A stretch of 64,000 nt of DNA from Candidatus Latescibacterota bacterium. Its GTDB lineage: Bacteria > JAAXHH01. Under the pieces are notes generated by a model. The model ran no database searches. It was not told the origin of the DNA and saw only the letters and a program-made list of their open reading frames with translations. The translations under genes and the position numbers were made by a program. The stretch lies in NCBI GenBank assembly GCA_022821085.1, contig JAJEEG010000006.1:310001-374000 (forward strand), in the 5' to 3' direction. Positions 43,370 to 52,473 of the stretch are shown here, one piece after another (within the stretch, counting starts at the first letter, position 1; each line of letters begins with the position of its first letter).

Positions 43370-45718
43370 GTGATACGGCACTACATCGTATCCGCCTTCC
43401 GGCATATCGCGAAGAGCAAAGGCGTGTTCGCCGCAAACGTCTTCGGATTCACCCTGAACTTCATCGTGGTGATCTTCGGGCTGAACTACGTCCTGTTCGA
43501 AATGTCCTACGACCGGTTTCACGAAAATGGAGACCGGATATACCGGGCTGTAGTCGAAGTTTCCGCGTTCGACCAAATAATGTCCCAGACATCCGGTCCG
43601 CTGGCGCCTACGCTCGAAGAAGTTTATGCTGAAGTGGAAACGGCCGTACGAATCTACTATATGCGGTCTTTAGGACTCAGAGCGTCTCTCGATAAACAGG
43701 CTGAAATCAGTGTCTATAACGTCGCATATGCGGACCCCGACGTCTTTCGGATATTCTCATTCGGACCGGTCACGCCGGAGACGATAGAAGGGTTTAACCG
43801 CCCGAACGCGGCGATAATAAGCCGCACCGTGGCGGAACGGTTCTTCGGGGATGAAGATCCGACGGGGAGACAACTGTATGTAAACGGGCTGGGATCGGGG
43901 AGGTTGGATGTAATCGGCGTCATGGAAGATGTTCCCCGTTACTCCCATCTACGGCCCGATGTCTTTGTATCCTTCGCCACGGTACCCGAAAACATGATCG
44001 GCTGGGGAGCATATCAGTTCCTGACCTACGTGATGTTGACCGACAGTCAGGAAGAGACGTTACGTGAACTCCGCGAGAAATTGAAAGGCTTCTCGGCACA
44101 TTATCCCGAGATTCATAGAAATGCGCACGACCTCGAACCACTATCCGACGTTTATTTCTCGCCATCCGCGTTCTGGGGACAGGTAAAGGGCGACATCAAC
44201 TACCTGTACTTCGCCCTCACATACCTGGTGCTGATATCGTGTATGACAGTAGCGAACTACATGAACATTAACATTGCCCACCTGATTCGACGGATAAAGG
44301 AGATGGGTGTGCGCAAGTCATTCGGGGCGGGCAGGACCCAGGTAGTCTGCCAGTTCGTGGTGGAGACCCTGGTGAACTGCCTGGCCGCAGCGGTTGTCTC
44401 GATTGTATGCGTACTGGTGTTGAGGGCGAGTCATGTACCAATCCTGGAACATCTTTCCCGCTCAGAGTTCAGCGTCGAATATATAGGATTCATGGGGCTT
44501 GCCTTCCTCGTCATCGGACTCGTTTCGGGGATCTGCCCGGCCTTCGTTTTTTACCGAATCAGCCCGGTCGACATGCTTGCAAACAGAGTATCCACCTCCT
44601 GGTCCGCCAACTCGTTACGTAAGGGATTGTTGTCCATTCAGCTTGTAATTTCCGTGGCACTGCTGATGCTCACCACGCTCTTCTACAACCAGGTGGCCTT
44701 CCTGACCGACAAACCCTTGGGGTACGAGGAGAAGAACAAAATCGTCATTCAGTTAACCGCTTCGGCCGGCTGGCACCGGAGGCTGGCCGAACACTTCGAA
44801 AGGCATCCGGGGGTGCGAGGGATCTCTTCCGCCACCGGTTATCCGGGAGGCTTCAGGGGAACCAAGGTTCGAACAGCGTTGAAGGGCACCGATACCGAAG
44901 TAAACCTCCAGATCTTGACTGTGGGGCGAAACTTCCTTAAAACCTTAAAGATTCCATTGATTCACGGCAGATCTTTCGCCAAAGACGAGTTCCGCAACGC
45001 GGTGTTGCTGAACGAATCCGCGTTCGACGCGATGGGTCTGGATGAGGACGACTTGGACACCGAGCAGGTAATCGCGAATGAACTGGTGCGCCTGGTGGGC
45101 GTAACATCCGATTTTCATACCGAGTCACTTCATCACAGTATAGAGCCGGCTATGCTTAAACTCCGTGGCTGGAGCCTGACCCACCTGATGGCGGACATCC
45201 ATCCTTTGAATCAGGAGGAAACCCTGGACTTCATGTCACGGACCTTCGATAATCTGTTGCCCGACAACAGGTTCGAATACTTCTTCCTGGACGAGAAGCT
45301 GGAAGAACTCTACAATAGCGACCGGCAGATCCTGGATACGCTGATCCTGCTGGCCCTGGTCGCTTTCGCGCTCGCCGTCGCGGGCATCTACAACTTCGGG
45401 GTGTTCTTCACCCTTAACCGGATCCGCGAAGTCGCCATCCGCAAGATACACGGCGCGTCCACGGTCGCTATCGTCCGGATGAACGTCGCGGCCATGTCCA
45501 AATACGTCGTTCTGTCCCTGGTCATCGCGCTGCCCGCCGTCTACTGGGTGTACGGCCGCTGGATCTCCCAGTATGCGTACCGCGCGGATGTGTCCCCGTT
45601 ACTGGTTGTCCTTCCCGTGCTGGCCATCTATGTGCTGACCTGTATCATGGTTACCCGCGAAACGCTCAAGACCGCCGGCATGAAACCGGCCGAAGTGATC
45701 CAGAACGTTCAGCAGTGA
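43370..45718 (+). CDS. FtsX/MacB-type ABC transporter permease, orphan
   Basis: A 782-residue permease with two FtsX units. It starts as MacB-type permeases do (MIRHYIVSAFRHIAKSKGVF). It has a first membrane helix (about 20-45), a periplasmic MacB-PCD-like domain (about 46-265), three helices (about 270-385), a second helix-anchored periplasmic domain (about 420-650) and three final helices (about 655-770). Typical cytoplasmic loops are IKEMGVRKSFGAGRTQVV and IREVAIRKIHGASTVAIV. No ATPase or membrane-fusion gene is adjacent. The GTG start follows AGGGGAT. GC in the first two thirds is clearly lower (sampled lines near 42-45%) than in its neighbours, suggesting transfer. Confidence 0.85.
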   Translation: MIRHYIVSAFRHIAKSKGVFAANVFGFTLNFIVVIFGLNYVLFEMSYDRFHENGDRIYRAVVEVSAFDQIMSQTSGPLAPTLEEVYAEVETAVRIYYMRSLGLRASLDKQAEISVYNVAYADPDVFRIFSFGPVTPETIEGFNRPNAAIISRTVAERFFGDEDPTGRQLYVNGLGSGRLDVIGVMEDVPRYSHLRPDVFVSFATVPENMIGWGAYQFLTYVMLTDSQEETLRELREKLKGFSAHYPEIHRNAHDLEPLSDVYFSPSAFWGQVKGDINYLYFALTYLVLISCMTVANYMNINIAHLIRRIKEMGVRKSFGAGRTQVVCQFVVETLVNCLAAAVVSIVCVLVLRASHVPILEHLSRSEFSVEYIGFMGLAFLVIGLVSGICPAFVFYRISPVDMLANRVSTSWSANSLRKGLLSIQLVISVALLMLTTLFYNQVAFLTDKPLGYEEKNKIVIQLTASAGWHRRLAEHFERHPGVRGISSATGYPGGFRGTKVRTALKGTDTEVNLQILTVGRNFLKTLKIPLIHGRSFAKDEFRNAVLLNESAFDAMGLDEDDLDTEQVIANELVRLVGVTSDFHTESLHHSIEPAMLKLRGWSLTHLMADIHPLNQEETLDFMSRTFDNLLPDNRFEYFFLDEKLEELYNSDRQILDTLILLALVAFALAVAGIYNFGVFFTLNRIREVAIRKIHGASTVAIVRMNVAAMSKYVVLSLVIALPAVYWVYGRWISQYAYRADVSPLLVVLPVLAIYVLTCIMVTRETLKTAGMKPAEVIQNVQQ

Positions 45719-45721
45719 CAC

Positions 45722-45757
45722 CACGACCCACGACCCACGACCCGCGACCCGCGACCC
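45722..45757. repeat. 7-bp tandem repeat between genes
   Basis: About five copies of a cgaccca/cgacccg heptamer directly follow the permease stop codon and precede the Gfo/Idh gene. Confidence 0.85.
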
Positions 45758-45782
45758 TGTCCGGTCACCGAAAGGAACAGAC

Positions 45783-46817
45783 ATGCCCCTGAAATTCGCC
45801 TACCTGGGCCTGTGGCACAGCCACACTGTCATGCATATCCGCGACGCCGCGAGCCGCCCAGATGAATTCCAGCTCGTGGGCGCCTACGAACCGGATCCCG
45901 CGATCCGGAACGCGAAGCTGGGGGACTGGTCGGCGGATCTGCCGGACATCCCCGTCTTCGAGTCGATCGAGCAGGCGCTGGACAGCGATGCGGAAGCAAT
46001 CGTCTGCGAGGGCCGCGTCTCGGAAAACCTGGATTATGCCGAACATGCGCTGGCGGCGGACAAGCACGTGTTGCTCGAGAAACCGGCGGGCGTGGACATG
46101 GCCCAGTTGGAGCGGTTGCACGACATGGCGCGGCGCAAGGGCCTGCATCTCCAGATGGCCTACATGTGGCGGTACAACCCGGCGATTGCCGAAATGATCC
46201 GTCTCTGCAGGGCCGGCGCGCTGGGCGATCCCTTCTATTACAGGGGGCATATCCCAAAGCCCATGGCCTATCATGCCCGGCTCGTGGAGGAACTGGACCG
46301 GTACAAGGGTTCCCTTTATTTCGAGATGGCCGGGCACCTCGTCGACATCATGGTGACGTTCATGGGCGAGCCGCGGCAGGTGGACAACACGTTCGGGCAA
46401 TTCCACGGCGAACGGAAGCACGTGGACAACGCGGTGGTCGTCCACCACTTCGACAGCGGCGGCCTGGGTACGATCGACACCGCGTCCATGCACGTGGAAA
46501 GCGGCCTGACCCGGCGCATCGAGCTGTACGGGACCCGGGGCACGGCTATCCACACGCCGATCGGGTCGAACAACCTGACGCTTTCGCTGGCGGATGCCTT
46601 CGAAGGCTATTCGGCGGGATGGCAGGAGGTGACCGTTCCCACGCCGCCGGGGCCGCCTTCGCTGCTGACCGAACTTGCGGCCTGTATATCCGGCGCGAAG
46701 GATCCGGACTATACCCTGGACCACGATATGGCGGTGCATCGAACCCTCTTCGCGGGGTGCGGCATAACCGATGGTTCGGCGATGACGGACGTGCCGCATT
46801 CGGCAAAAAGCAGTTGA
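45783..46817 (+). CDS. Gfo/Idh/MocA-family oxidoreductase
   Basis: A 344-residue member with the EKP motif in HVLLEKPAGVDMAQLERL (about residue 99) and the C-terminal segment LYFEMAGHLVDIMVTFMGEP. The usual N-terminal GxGxxG is replaced by FAYLGLWHSHTVMHIRD, a variant known in some family members. GAAAGGA lies 5-10 bp before the ATG. The substrate is unknown. The gene is followed by the initiator tRNA, whose promoter overlaps its stop codon. Confidence 0.82.
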   Translation: MPLKFAYLGLWHSHTVMHIRDAASRPDEFQLVGAYEPDPAIRNAKLGDWSADLPDIPVFESIEQALDSDAEAIVCEGRVSENLDYAEHALAADKHVLLEKPAGVDMAQLERLHDMARRKGLHLQMAYMWRYNPAIAEMIRLCRAGALGDPFYYRGHIPKPMAYHARLVEELDRYKGSLYFEMAGHLVDIMVTFMGEPRQVDNTFGQFHGERKHVDNAVVVHHFDSGGLGTIDTASMHVESGLTRRIELYGTRGTAIHTPIGSNNLTLSLADAFEGYSAGWQEVTVPTPPGPPSLLTELAACISGAKDPDYTLDHDMAVHRTLFAGCGITDGSAMTDVPHSAKSS

Positions 46818-46841
46818 CAGAGACCGCGAATTCCGTATATT
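46814..46841 (+). promoter_or_regulatory. Promoter of the initiator tRNA
   Basis: TTGACA (46814-46819), 16-bp spacer, TATATT (46836-46841). The -35 box contains the TGA stop codon of the preceding gene. Predicted transcription start is about 8 nt before the mature tRNA. Confidence 0.8.
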
Positions 46842-46855
46842 AACTGGATAGACGA

Positions 46856-46929
<74 letters not shown>

Positions 46930-46940
46930 CTTCGATCGAT

Positions 46941-46975
46941 CAGGGGCGGTTCCCGGACCGCCCCTGTTTCTGTTT
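46941..46975 (+). terminator. Rho-independent terminator after tRNA-fMet
   Basis: A perfect 10-bp stem (CAGGGGCGGT with ACCGCCCCTG) and a 6-nt loop (TCCCGG) are followed by TTTCTGTTT. It ends the tRNA transcript and isolates it from the ThDP enzyme gene downstream. Confidence 0.88.
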
Positions 46976-47085
46976 ATGCCAATCAAACGTCTGGACCGTA
47001 CTGCGTTGCGTCACACGTGGCGAAAGATCCGCGGTGAAACGCGCCGGGCGGACCATACCGCACTACTTCTGGCCGAGGAATCCCG

Positions 47086-48759
47086 ATGGCTGAAATGACC
47101 GGCTACCGGTATATCGCGGAGATGCTGCGCGGTTACGGGATCAGGGCCGTCTTCCACGTGCCCTATGTCCTGGACGGCGCACTCGTGGAGATGGAGAAAC
47201 TGGGTATCCGGCGGATCCGGTGCCATTCCGAGAAGGCTGCGGCCTACATGGCGGACGGTTACGCGCGGGTCGCCCGCGGTCCCGGCATCGCCATGGCACA
47301 GTCCGTGGGCGCGGCCAATCTCGCCGCCGGGCTCCAGGACGCCTGGCTCGCTTGCTCGCCGGTCATCGCCGTCACGGGTCGCTGGATGCCCCATTACCTC
47401 TATCGCCAGGCCTACCAGGAGATCGACCACCGTCCCCTCTACGATCCGGTGACCAAGTTCAATGCCTACGTGGACGGCGCGGAACAGATCCCCTTCCTGC
47501 TGCGCCAGGCCTTCCGCGAGGCCACTACGGGCGCGCCCCGTCCGGTCCACCTGGACTTCCTGGGCCTGTCCGGCGATCTGGCGGCCGGGTCTAAGCTCGA
47601 TGCCGACGTGACCGTGGAGGCTGCTTTCGCCCGGTATCCGGCCTTCCGGCCCGAACCGGAACCCGGACGCGTGGCGGAGGCGGCCAGCCGCATCGCCAGG
47701 GCCGAGCGGCCCGTCCTGGTCGCCGGGGGTGGAGTAACGGCGTCCGGCGCGCAGGCCGAGGTGGTCCGGCTGGCGGAGAAGCTCTCTATCCCGGTAGCGA
47801 CTTCCCTGAATGCCAAGGGTACGATACCGGAGAACCACCCCCTGTCCGCGGGCGTGGTGGGCACCTACTCCCGCAAGTGCGCCAACGAGATCGTTTCGGA
47901 GGCGGACCTGGTGATCTTCGTGGGCAGCCATACCGGCGGGCAGGTCAGCCACTTCTGGCAGATCCCCCGGCAGGGAACGCCGGTCATACAGATCGACTTG
48001 GACCCCGCCCAGATCGGACGCAACTATCCTGCCGAAGTCGCCATCCAGGGCGACGCGAAGGCGACTCTGGAGCGCCTCATCGAGGCCGTTGCTCCGGTCC
48101 CGGAAAGGACGGCCTGGACGGAGCGCGTGCGCGCGCTCGTCGACCGGTGGCGGACCGAGTTCGACGGTTTGCTTCGTTCAGACGACGTGCCCATCCGACC
48201 CGAGCGCCTCTGCCGCGAAATCACCGAATTCCTGCCATCCGACGCCATCTTCCTGTCGGACACGGGTCACGCCGGCATGTGGACGGGCGCCATGATCGAG
48301 ATCACGAATCCAAGCCAGACCTACCTCCGCTGCGCCGGGTCCCTGGGCTGGGCCTTTCCCGCGGCCCTGGGCGCCAAGTGCGCGGCGCCGGACCGGACCG
48401 TCATCTGTTTCACCGGCGACGGCGGATTCTGGTACCACCTCGGGGAACTAGAGACGGCCGCCAGGTTCGGGATCAACACCGTCACGGTGATCAACAACAA
48501 CCGGTCCTTCAACCAGTGCCGGGACGCGTTCGAAGATGCGAGCGGCGGACGGGGCGATGGGTCGGACGACCTGTGGGTCTTCGAGGACGTGGATTTCGCC
48601 GGGGTGGCCAAATCCATGGGATGCAAGGGGATACGCGTGGAGGACCCGGATCGGATCCGGTCGGCGCTCGAAGAAGCCGTGGCGGCGGACAGGCCGGTTG
48701 TGATCGATGTGGCTACCGATATCGACGCCATGGCGCCGAAAGCCTACGTGCCCGAATGA
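47086..48759 (+). CDS. Thiamine-diphosphate-dependent enzyme (acetolactate synthase-like)
   Basis: A 557-residue ThDP enzyme of the acetolactate synthase/benzoylformate decarboxylase group with the usual three domains. The catalytic Glu49 lies in IRCHSEKAAAYMADGYAR. The central domain contains RPVLVAGGGVTASGAQAEVV. The C-terminal ThDP/Mg motif begins at about 445, TGDGGFWYHLGELETA, and ends in TVTVINNNRSFNQ. No FAD-specific or regulatory-subunit gene is adjacent, so it may be a decarboxylase or carboligase rather than a biosynthetic acetolactate synthase. A 15-bp direct repeat follows the stop (48783-48812). Confidence 0.85.
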   Translation: MAEMTGYRYIAEMLRGYGIRAVFHVPYVLDGALVEMEKLGIRRIRCHSEKAAAYMADGYARVARGPGIAMAQSVGAANLAAGLQDAWLACSPVIAVTGRWMPHYLYRQAYQEIDHRPLYDPVTKFNAYVDGAEQIPFLLRQAFREATTGAPRPVHLDFLGLSGDLAAGSKLDADVTVEAAFARYPAFRPEPEPGRVAEAASRIARAERPVLVAGGGVTASGAQAEVVRLAEKLSIPVATSLNAKGTIPENHPLSAGVVGTYSRKCANEIVSEADLVIFVGSHTGGQVSHFWQIPRQGTPVIQIDLDPAQIGRNYPAEVAIQGDAKATLERLIEAVAPVPERTAWTERVRALVDRWRTEFDGLLRSDDVPIRPERLCREITEFLPSDAIFLSDTGHAGMWTGAMIEITNPSQTYLRCAGSLGWAFPAALGAKCAAPDRTVICFTGDGGFWYHLGELETAARFGINTVTVINNNRSFNQCRDAFEDASGGRGDGSDDLWVFEDVDFAGVAKSMGCKGIRVEDPDRIRSALEEAVAADRPVVIDVATDIDAMAPKAYVPE

Positions 48760-48782
48760 AGGCAGGCGGTCGCCACTACCGC

Positions 48783-48812
48783 CCGGACGCCCGGCCTCCG
48801 GACGCCCGGCCT
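48783..48812. repeat. 15-bp exact tandem duplication
   Basis: The unit ccggacgcccggcct occurs twice without a mismatch, 24 bp after the stop of the ThDP-enzyme gene. Confidence 0.9.
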
Positions 48813-48935
48813 GCAACAGAAACTGTTTCCTGTTTGGCAAATAGTTAGTACATTACAATCAAACAGCGACACTTTCTCAGTAATCATATAATCCAATATT
48901 GGCTATTCCGCGATTCCTGAGGCAGGAGGTCTTCT

Positions 48936-49778
48936 ATGCGCTGTCTGGTATTCGCATTTGCCATGATTTTCGCCGGATGCTCGTCGTACACCCAGCTCGG
49001 TTCGGGCGGGTCGGGCGAAGCGCGCGGTTCAGGCCCGGCGGACGGATCGGAAACGTCGTTAGTCTGGCTGGACAGCCAAGGCGCGTTGCCGTCGGTGGGG
49101 TACTTCGACGTGAAGACCATTTTCACCGTGTCTGAATTGGAGCCCGGCTCCTACATACGCGTCGCGGCCATCCACGTCACGGGGACGACGCGGGAGGCCC
49201 TCGTAAATAAGTTGCGGCTGAGCGCATCGCAGATCGGGGCGAACAGGCTGCTCATCGTCAAAGTGGAGGAGACCAAAGAGGAAGTCGCCCTGTATTCGGA
49301 ACTCGAGAACGTGGCCCGGTTTTTCTCCGGAGAGAAAACAGACGCGGACCGGAGTAACGAAGCTTACACGCTCAGGATCGACGCGATCGCGATCCGGCAA
49401 TCGGATGAATTGACAAACTTTATTCAGCCTCGACAGGGGGAGGGATGGCCTACCGTCTACCGACCCCGTTCGTCCTATGATCGGCCGACCGTGTACCGGC
49501 CCCGCCGGCCCTACGACCGGCCGACCGTCTATCGGCCGCCTCGACGGGACTATCGGCCGACGGCGAAGCCGCCACGACGGGATGACCGGCGGCCGGTGAA
49601 TCCTCCGATACCAAAGGATGAACCGCCAATCGCGTCGCCGCCCCCGAAGGAAAACCGACCACCCGACAGGTCGCCTCCTCCGAAGGAAGAACCGCGTGCC
49701 GTGAAGCCGCCGCCACCGCCTCCGGAGGAAGACCGGTCGTCCCTGAAGCGGCCCCGCATGAAGACCCATCGTCCCTGA
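48936..49778 (+). CDS. Proline-rich repeat lipoprotein of unknown function
   Basis: A 280-residue lipoprotein. The short signal peptide ends in the lipobox FAGC (Cys15). A folded domain (about 40-165) includes GYFDVKTIFTVSELEPGSYI and IGANRLLIVKVEET. The C-terminal 115 residues are Pro/Arg/Asp-rich repeats: three copies near RPTVYRPRRPYD, then PPRRDDRRPVNPP and PPPKEEPRAVKPPPPPP. Such tails may span or bind peptidoglycan. GGCAGGAGG precedes the ATG closely. A TATAAT at 48887-48892 is a candidate -10, without a good -35. No family is recognised for the folded part. Confidence 0.75.
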   Translation: MRCLVFAFAMIFAGCSSYTQLGSGGSGEARGSGPADGSETSLVWLDSQGALPSVGYFDVKTIFTVSELEPGSYIRVAAIHVTGTTREALVNKLRLSASQIGANRLLIVKVEETKEEVALYSELENVARFFSGEKTDADRSNEAYTLRIDAIAIRQSDELTNFIQPRQGEGWPTVYRPRSSYDRPTVYRPRRPYDRPTVYRPPRRDYRPTAKPPRRDDRRPVNPPIPKDEPPIASPPPKENRPPDRSPPPKEEPRAVKPPPPPPEEDRSSLKRPRMKTHRP

Positions 49779-49843
49779 AGCGGCCCATCAGCCTTGACGC
49801 GGCCCATCAGCCTTGACGTGGCCCATCAGCCTTGACGCGGCCC
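49737..49843. repeat. Nested tandem duplications at the lipoprotein gene end
   Basis: A segment cgtccctgaagcggccc occurs twice about 33 bp apart. The first is read as SLKRP and the second, in another frame, supplies the stop. Three exact or near-exact 19-bp units (cggcccatcagccttgacg) follow at 49781-49837. Confidence 0.85.
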
Positions 49844-49968
49844 GCCGACACGATCGCCTGTAACATGAATTTAATTGAAGCCGGTTCACCCCGTTCAGCA
49901 ACTGGACAGGGAGGATCGGCTTTACGTTATAGGGGATATCCAGCCGGGAGACCGGAGACGGTTCAATG

Positions 49969-50811
49969 TCAGAAACGGGCGCTTCCGGCGTCGGGGAGGA
50001 TGCCGCCCTCGTCCCTGGGCAGGACCGATAGGGGCAGGGCGATGGAGGAGCCCGCATCGACGGGAAGGGTGATCCCCGTGATCCAGCGGGATTCGTCGGC
50101 GGCCAGGAAGACGGCCGCGTGGGCCACGTCCCAGGCCGTGCCCTCGGTGCCCAGCGGCGTGGAGCGCCACCGGAGTTCCCGGTGCGCGTCCGAAAGCCCG
50201 GCGGTGAAGGACCCGTGCAGGTGCCCCGGTGCGATGCAATTCACGCGGATCCCGTCCCTGCCGTGCTGTACCGCCATGTTGATCGTCAGGGCGACGACCC
50301 CGCCCTTGGAAGTCTCGTAGGCGACATTGTACGACCATCCGGCCCGGAAACCGTCGACGGACGCCACGTTGATGATGGATCCGCCCCCGGAATCCATCAT
50401 TGCCGGTATGGCGAACCGGCTCGCGAGCATCATGGCCTTGAGGTTCACCGCCATGATCTCGTCCCAATGCTCCTCGCGCACGTCCACTACCGTGCCGGGA
50501 TAGCTGAGTCCCACATTGTTGAAGAGGATGTGCAGCCCGCCGTACCGTTCCACCGCGGTTTCGGCCATGGCGCGGCAGTCTGCCGACCGGGTCACGTCCC
50601 CCGCGAAGACCGACGCCGTACCCCCTTCCTCCTCGATGACGTCCAGCGTCCTTCCGGCGTTCTCCGCGCTTCGGTCCGCCAGCAGCACCTTCGCGCCTTC
50701 CCGGGCGAGGAGCACGGCGGTCGCCTGTCCGGTGCCTGCCACGTCGTTCTGTGTGCCTGCGCCGGTCACGACGGCCACCTTGCCGTCCAGGCGGGGTTTT
50801 CGAGTCGACAT
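49969..50811 (-). CDS. Short-chain dehydrogenase/reductase, copy 1
   Basis: A 280-residue classical SDR. The cofactor motif is VAVVTGAGTQNDVAGTGQAT (a lengthened TGxxxGxG loop). It has NNVG (NAG variant), the catalytic Ser in INVASVDGFRA, and Tyr and Lys in VAYETSKGGVVAL. The ATG at 50811 follows GGGAG at 6 bp. It lies 14 bp after copy 2, so the two are one operon. The frame is open far upstream over copy 2, but only this portion is SDR-like. The substrate is unknown. Confidence 0.87.
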   Translation of the reverse strand: MSTRKPRLDGKVAVVTGAGTQNDVAGTGQATAVLLAREGAKVLLADRSAENAGRTLDVIEEEGGTASVFAGDVTRSADCRAMAETAVERYGGLHILFNNVGLSYPGTVVDVREEHWDEIMAVNLKAMMLASRFAIPAMMDSGGGSIINVASVDGFRAGWSYNVAYETSKGGVVALTINMAVQHGRDGIRVNCIAPGHLHGSFTAGLSDAHRELRWRSTPLGTEGTAWDVAHAAVFLAADESRWITGITLPVDAGSSIALPLSVLPRDEGGILPDAGSARF

Positions 50812-50825
50812 CAAAACTCCCTGTT

Positions 50826-51677
50826 TCAGAATATCTCGGCGCCGCCCGCCACCACCAGGTCCACGGCTGTGAGGTAGTCCGATTCCGGTGAGGCCAGGAA
50901 GGCGACCGTTTGCGCCACGTCTTCGCCCTGTGCCACCCGGCCGAGCGGAGAGATGTCCGATTTCTGCTGGATGAACGTCCGGCGGGCTTCGCTGTTTTTC
51001 CACGATGTGCCCTGGACGGCGCCATCGGATACGGCCTCTTCGATGAATCCTACGCGTTCCGTGTCGACCGCGGTAGGCGACACCGAGTTGACGTTGATCC
51101 CGTGGGGACCAAGTTCCTGCGCCAGGGCCTGGGTGAACCGGATGATGGCCGCCTTGGACGCGCAGTAGGCCGAGAACCGCTTCCGCCCGATCCTGCCCGA
51201 CGTGGAGGCGATGTTGATGATCTTGCCGCCCCCGCCCCGTTCGATCATGTGGCGCGCCGCGGCCCGGCACATGAGGAACACGCCCTTGGCGTTGACGTTC
51301 ATCTCCTTGTCCCAGGCTTCCTCTTCCATGTCGACGACGAGCACCCGGTCCTTGCCCGGCAGGGAGCCGGCGCCGTTCACGAGGATGTCGATGCGGCCGA
51401 ACCGGTCGATCCCCCCGGATACGAGCCGTTCCACCTGGCCGGCATTCGAGACGTCGGCCAGGATGGCCTCCGCGTTGCGTCCCGCTGCTTCGATCTCCCC
51501 GACCACGGAGGGCAGTCCCAGCCATTCCGATGAGTCGCCGGGATAGGGATTCGCGACCCGGTCGCTCACGATGATGTCCGCGCCTTCCTTCGCCAGCCGG
51601 ATGGCAACGGCCCGGCCGATGCCTCGTTCCCCTCCGGCTCCGGTGACCAGGGCGGTTTTGCCTTGCAGGTTGTACAT
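50826..51677 (-). CDS. Short-chain dehydrogenase/reductase, copy 2
   Basis: A 283-residue classical SDR. The motif ALVTGAGGERGIGRAVAIRL binds the cofactor. It has NGAG, the catalytic Ser in INIASTSGRIG, and Tyr and Lys in FSAYCASKAAIIRFTQALAQ. It is the first gene of a two-SDR operon. The pair may form a heteromeric or two-step oxidation module (inference). No other pathway gene is adjacent on this strand; the toxin-antitoxin pair upstream has its own promoter. Confidence 0.87.
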   Translation of the reverse strand: MYNLQGKTALVTGAGGERGIGRAVAIRLAKEGADIIVSDRVANPYPGDSSEWLGLPSVVGEIEAAGRNAEAILADVSNAGQVERLVSGGIDRFGRIDILVNGAGSLPGKDRVLVVDMEEEAWDKEMNVNAKGVFLMCRAAARHMIERGGGGKIINIASTSGRIGRKRFSAYCASKAAIIRFTQALAQELGPHGINVNSVSPTAVDTERVGFIEEAVSDGAVQGTSWKNSEARRTFIQQKSDISPLGRVAQGEDVAQTVAFLASPESDYLTAVDLVVAGGAEIF

Positions 51678-51750
51678 TATTGATCTTCTGAGCGGATGAT
51701 TATGGTTCCGTTTGTATTTGTGAAGCTTTGCAAATCAGCGAACACACCAA

Positions 51751-52038
51751 TCACGCCGAAAACCGCACCTGCAGTCCCAGTGCGCGCACAATGCGAACTA
51801 CCGTTGAGAACGCAGGATTGCCGTTCTCCGACAAGGCCTTGTATAGACCCTCGCGGCTCATTCCGATTTCGCGGGCCAACCAACTCATGTTCCCCGATCG
51901 GGCGATATCATTCAATGCGGCTCGAATGAGACTGCCATCGCCTGGATCCTCTTTCGCGCATGCTTCCAGGTAAAGGCGCGCGTCTTCCGGGCTGTGCAGA
52001 TGCTCCGTAACGTCCCATTGTGAGAATGCTTCACTCAT
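51751..52038 (-). CDS. Antitoxin, HI1420 family (type II TA)
   Basis: A 95-residue HTH antitoxin. LIRAALNDIARSGNMSWLA followed by REIGMSREGLYKALSENGNP is the addiction-module antidote signature, and the C-terminal STVVRIVRALGLQVRF completes it. It binds and neutralises the toxin encoded just upstream and should repress their promoter. The start at 52038 is preferred because GGAGG lies 5 bp before it and it overlaps the toxin stop as ATGA. An in-frame ATG at 52050 lacks a binding site. The region is lower in GC than its neighbours, as expected for a mobile TA locus. Confidence 0.88.
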   Translation of the reverse strand: MSEAFSQWDVTEHLHSPEDARLYLEACAKEDPGDGSLIRAALNDIARSGNMSWLAREIGMSREGLYKALSENGNPAFSTVVRIVRALGLQVRFSA

Positions 52039-52331
52039 GTCTGCCTCCATTCCTTCGCAAGCCTGACGGCTGACTCAATATCCCGCCTTTGGCTGTCTTT
52101 ATCACCGGCACAAAGTACGATCATCCTCATCCCTTCGCGAAGGACATAGATCCGGTAGCCTGGTCCATGGTGTATTCTTATCTCGAACAGACCGTGTCCC
52201 ACAGGCCTGACATCCCCTGCGTTACCTAGTGAGATGTTGCGCAACCGTGCGTTGATGCGTGCAACCGCGCCGCGGTCAAGCAGGCCACGGACCCATCGCT
52301 TGAACACGGCACTTTCAATGATCTCAATCAT
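52035..52331 (-). CDS. RelE/ParE-superfamily toxin, HI1419 family (type II TA)
   Basis: A 98-residue addiction-module killer protein. SAVFKRWVRGLLDRGAVARI, ARLRNISLGNAGDVRPVGHG and LFEIRIHHGPGYRIYVLREG match the HI1419/HigB-like pattern, with conserved Arg and His residues in the last. Family members are usually ribosome-dependent mRNA nucleases or gyrase poisons; the target here is unknown. The toxin precedes the antitoxin, as in HigBA-type loci. The -10 box of its promoter ends only four bases before the ATG, so the transcript is probably leaderless. Confidence 0.88.
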   Translation of the reverse strand: MIEIIESAVFKRWVRGLLDRGAVARINARLRNISLGNAGDVRPVGHGLFEIRIHHGPGYRIYVLREGMRMIVLCAGDKDSQRRDIESAVRLAKEWRQT

Positions 52332-52335
52332 ACGT

Positions 52336-52364
52336 AATGTAAACTACAGTTCACACTCTGTCAA
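52336..52364 (-). promoter_or_regulatory. Toxin-antitoxin promoter with candidate operator
   Basis: Minus strand: TTGACA (52359-52364), 17-bp spacer, TACATT (52336-52341), four bases before the toxin ATG. An 11-bp inverted repeat TGTA-N3-TACA (52338-52348) overlaps the -10 and is a plausible antitoxin binding site. Confidence 0.7.
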
Positions 52365-52473
52365 TCTGGACTTGATCTGCGAGTGCGATTGAAACGGGAT
52401 ATCCGCCGGCTCAATAGCAGTCTTACATTACGAGTTAGTCGTTTTTATTGATCCTGATCTTGCCCCGCAATCC

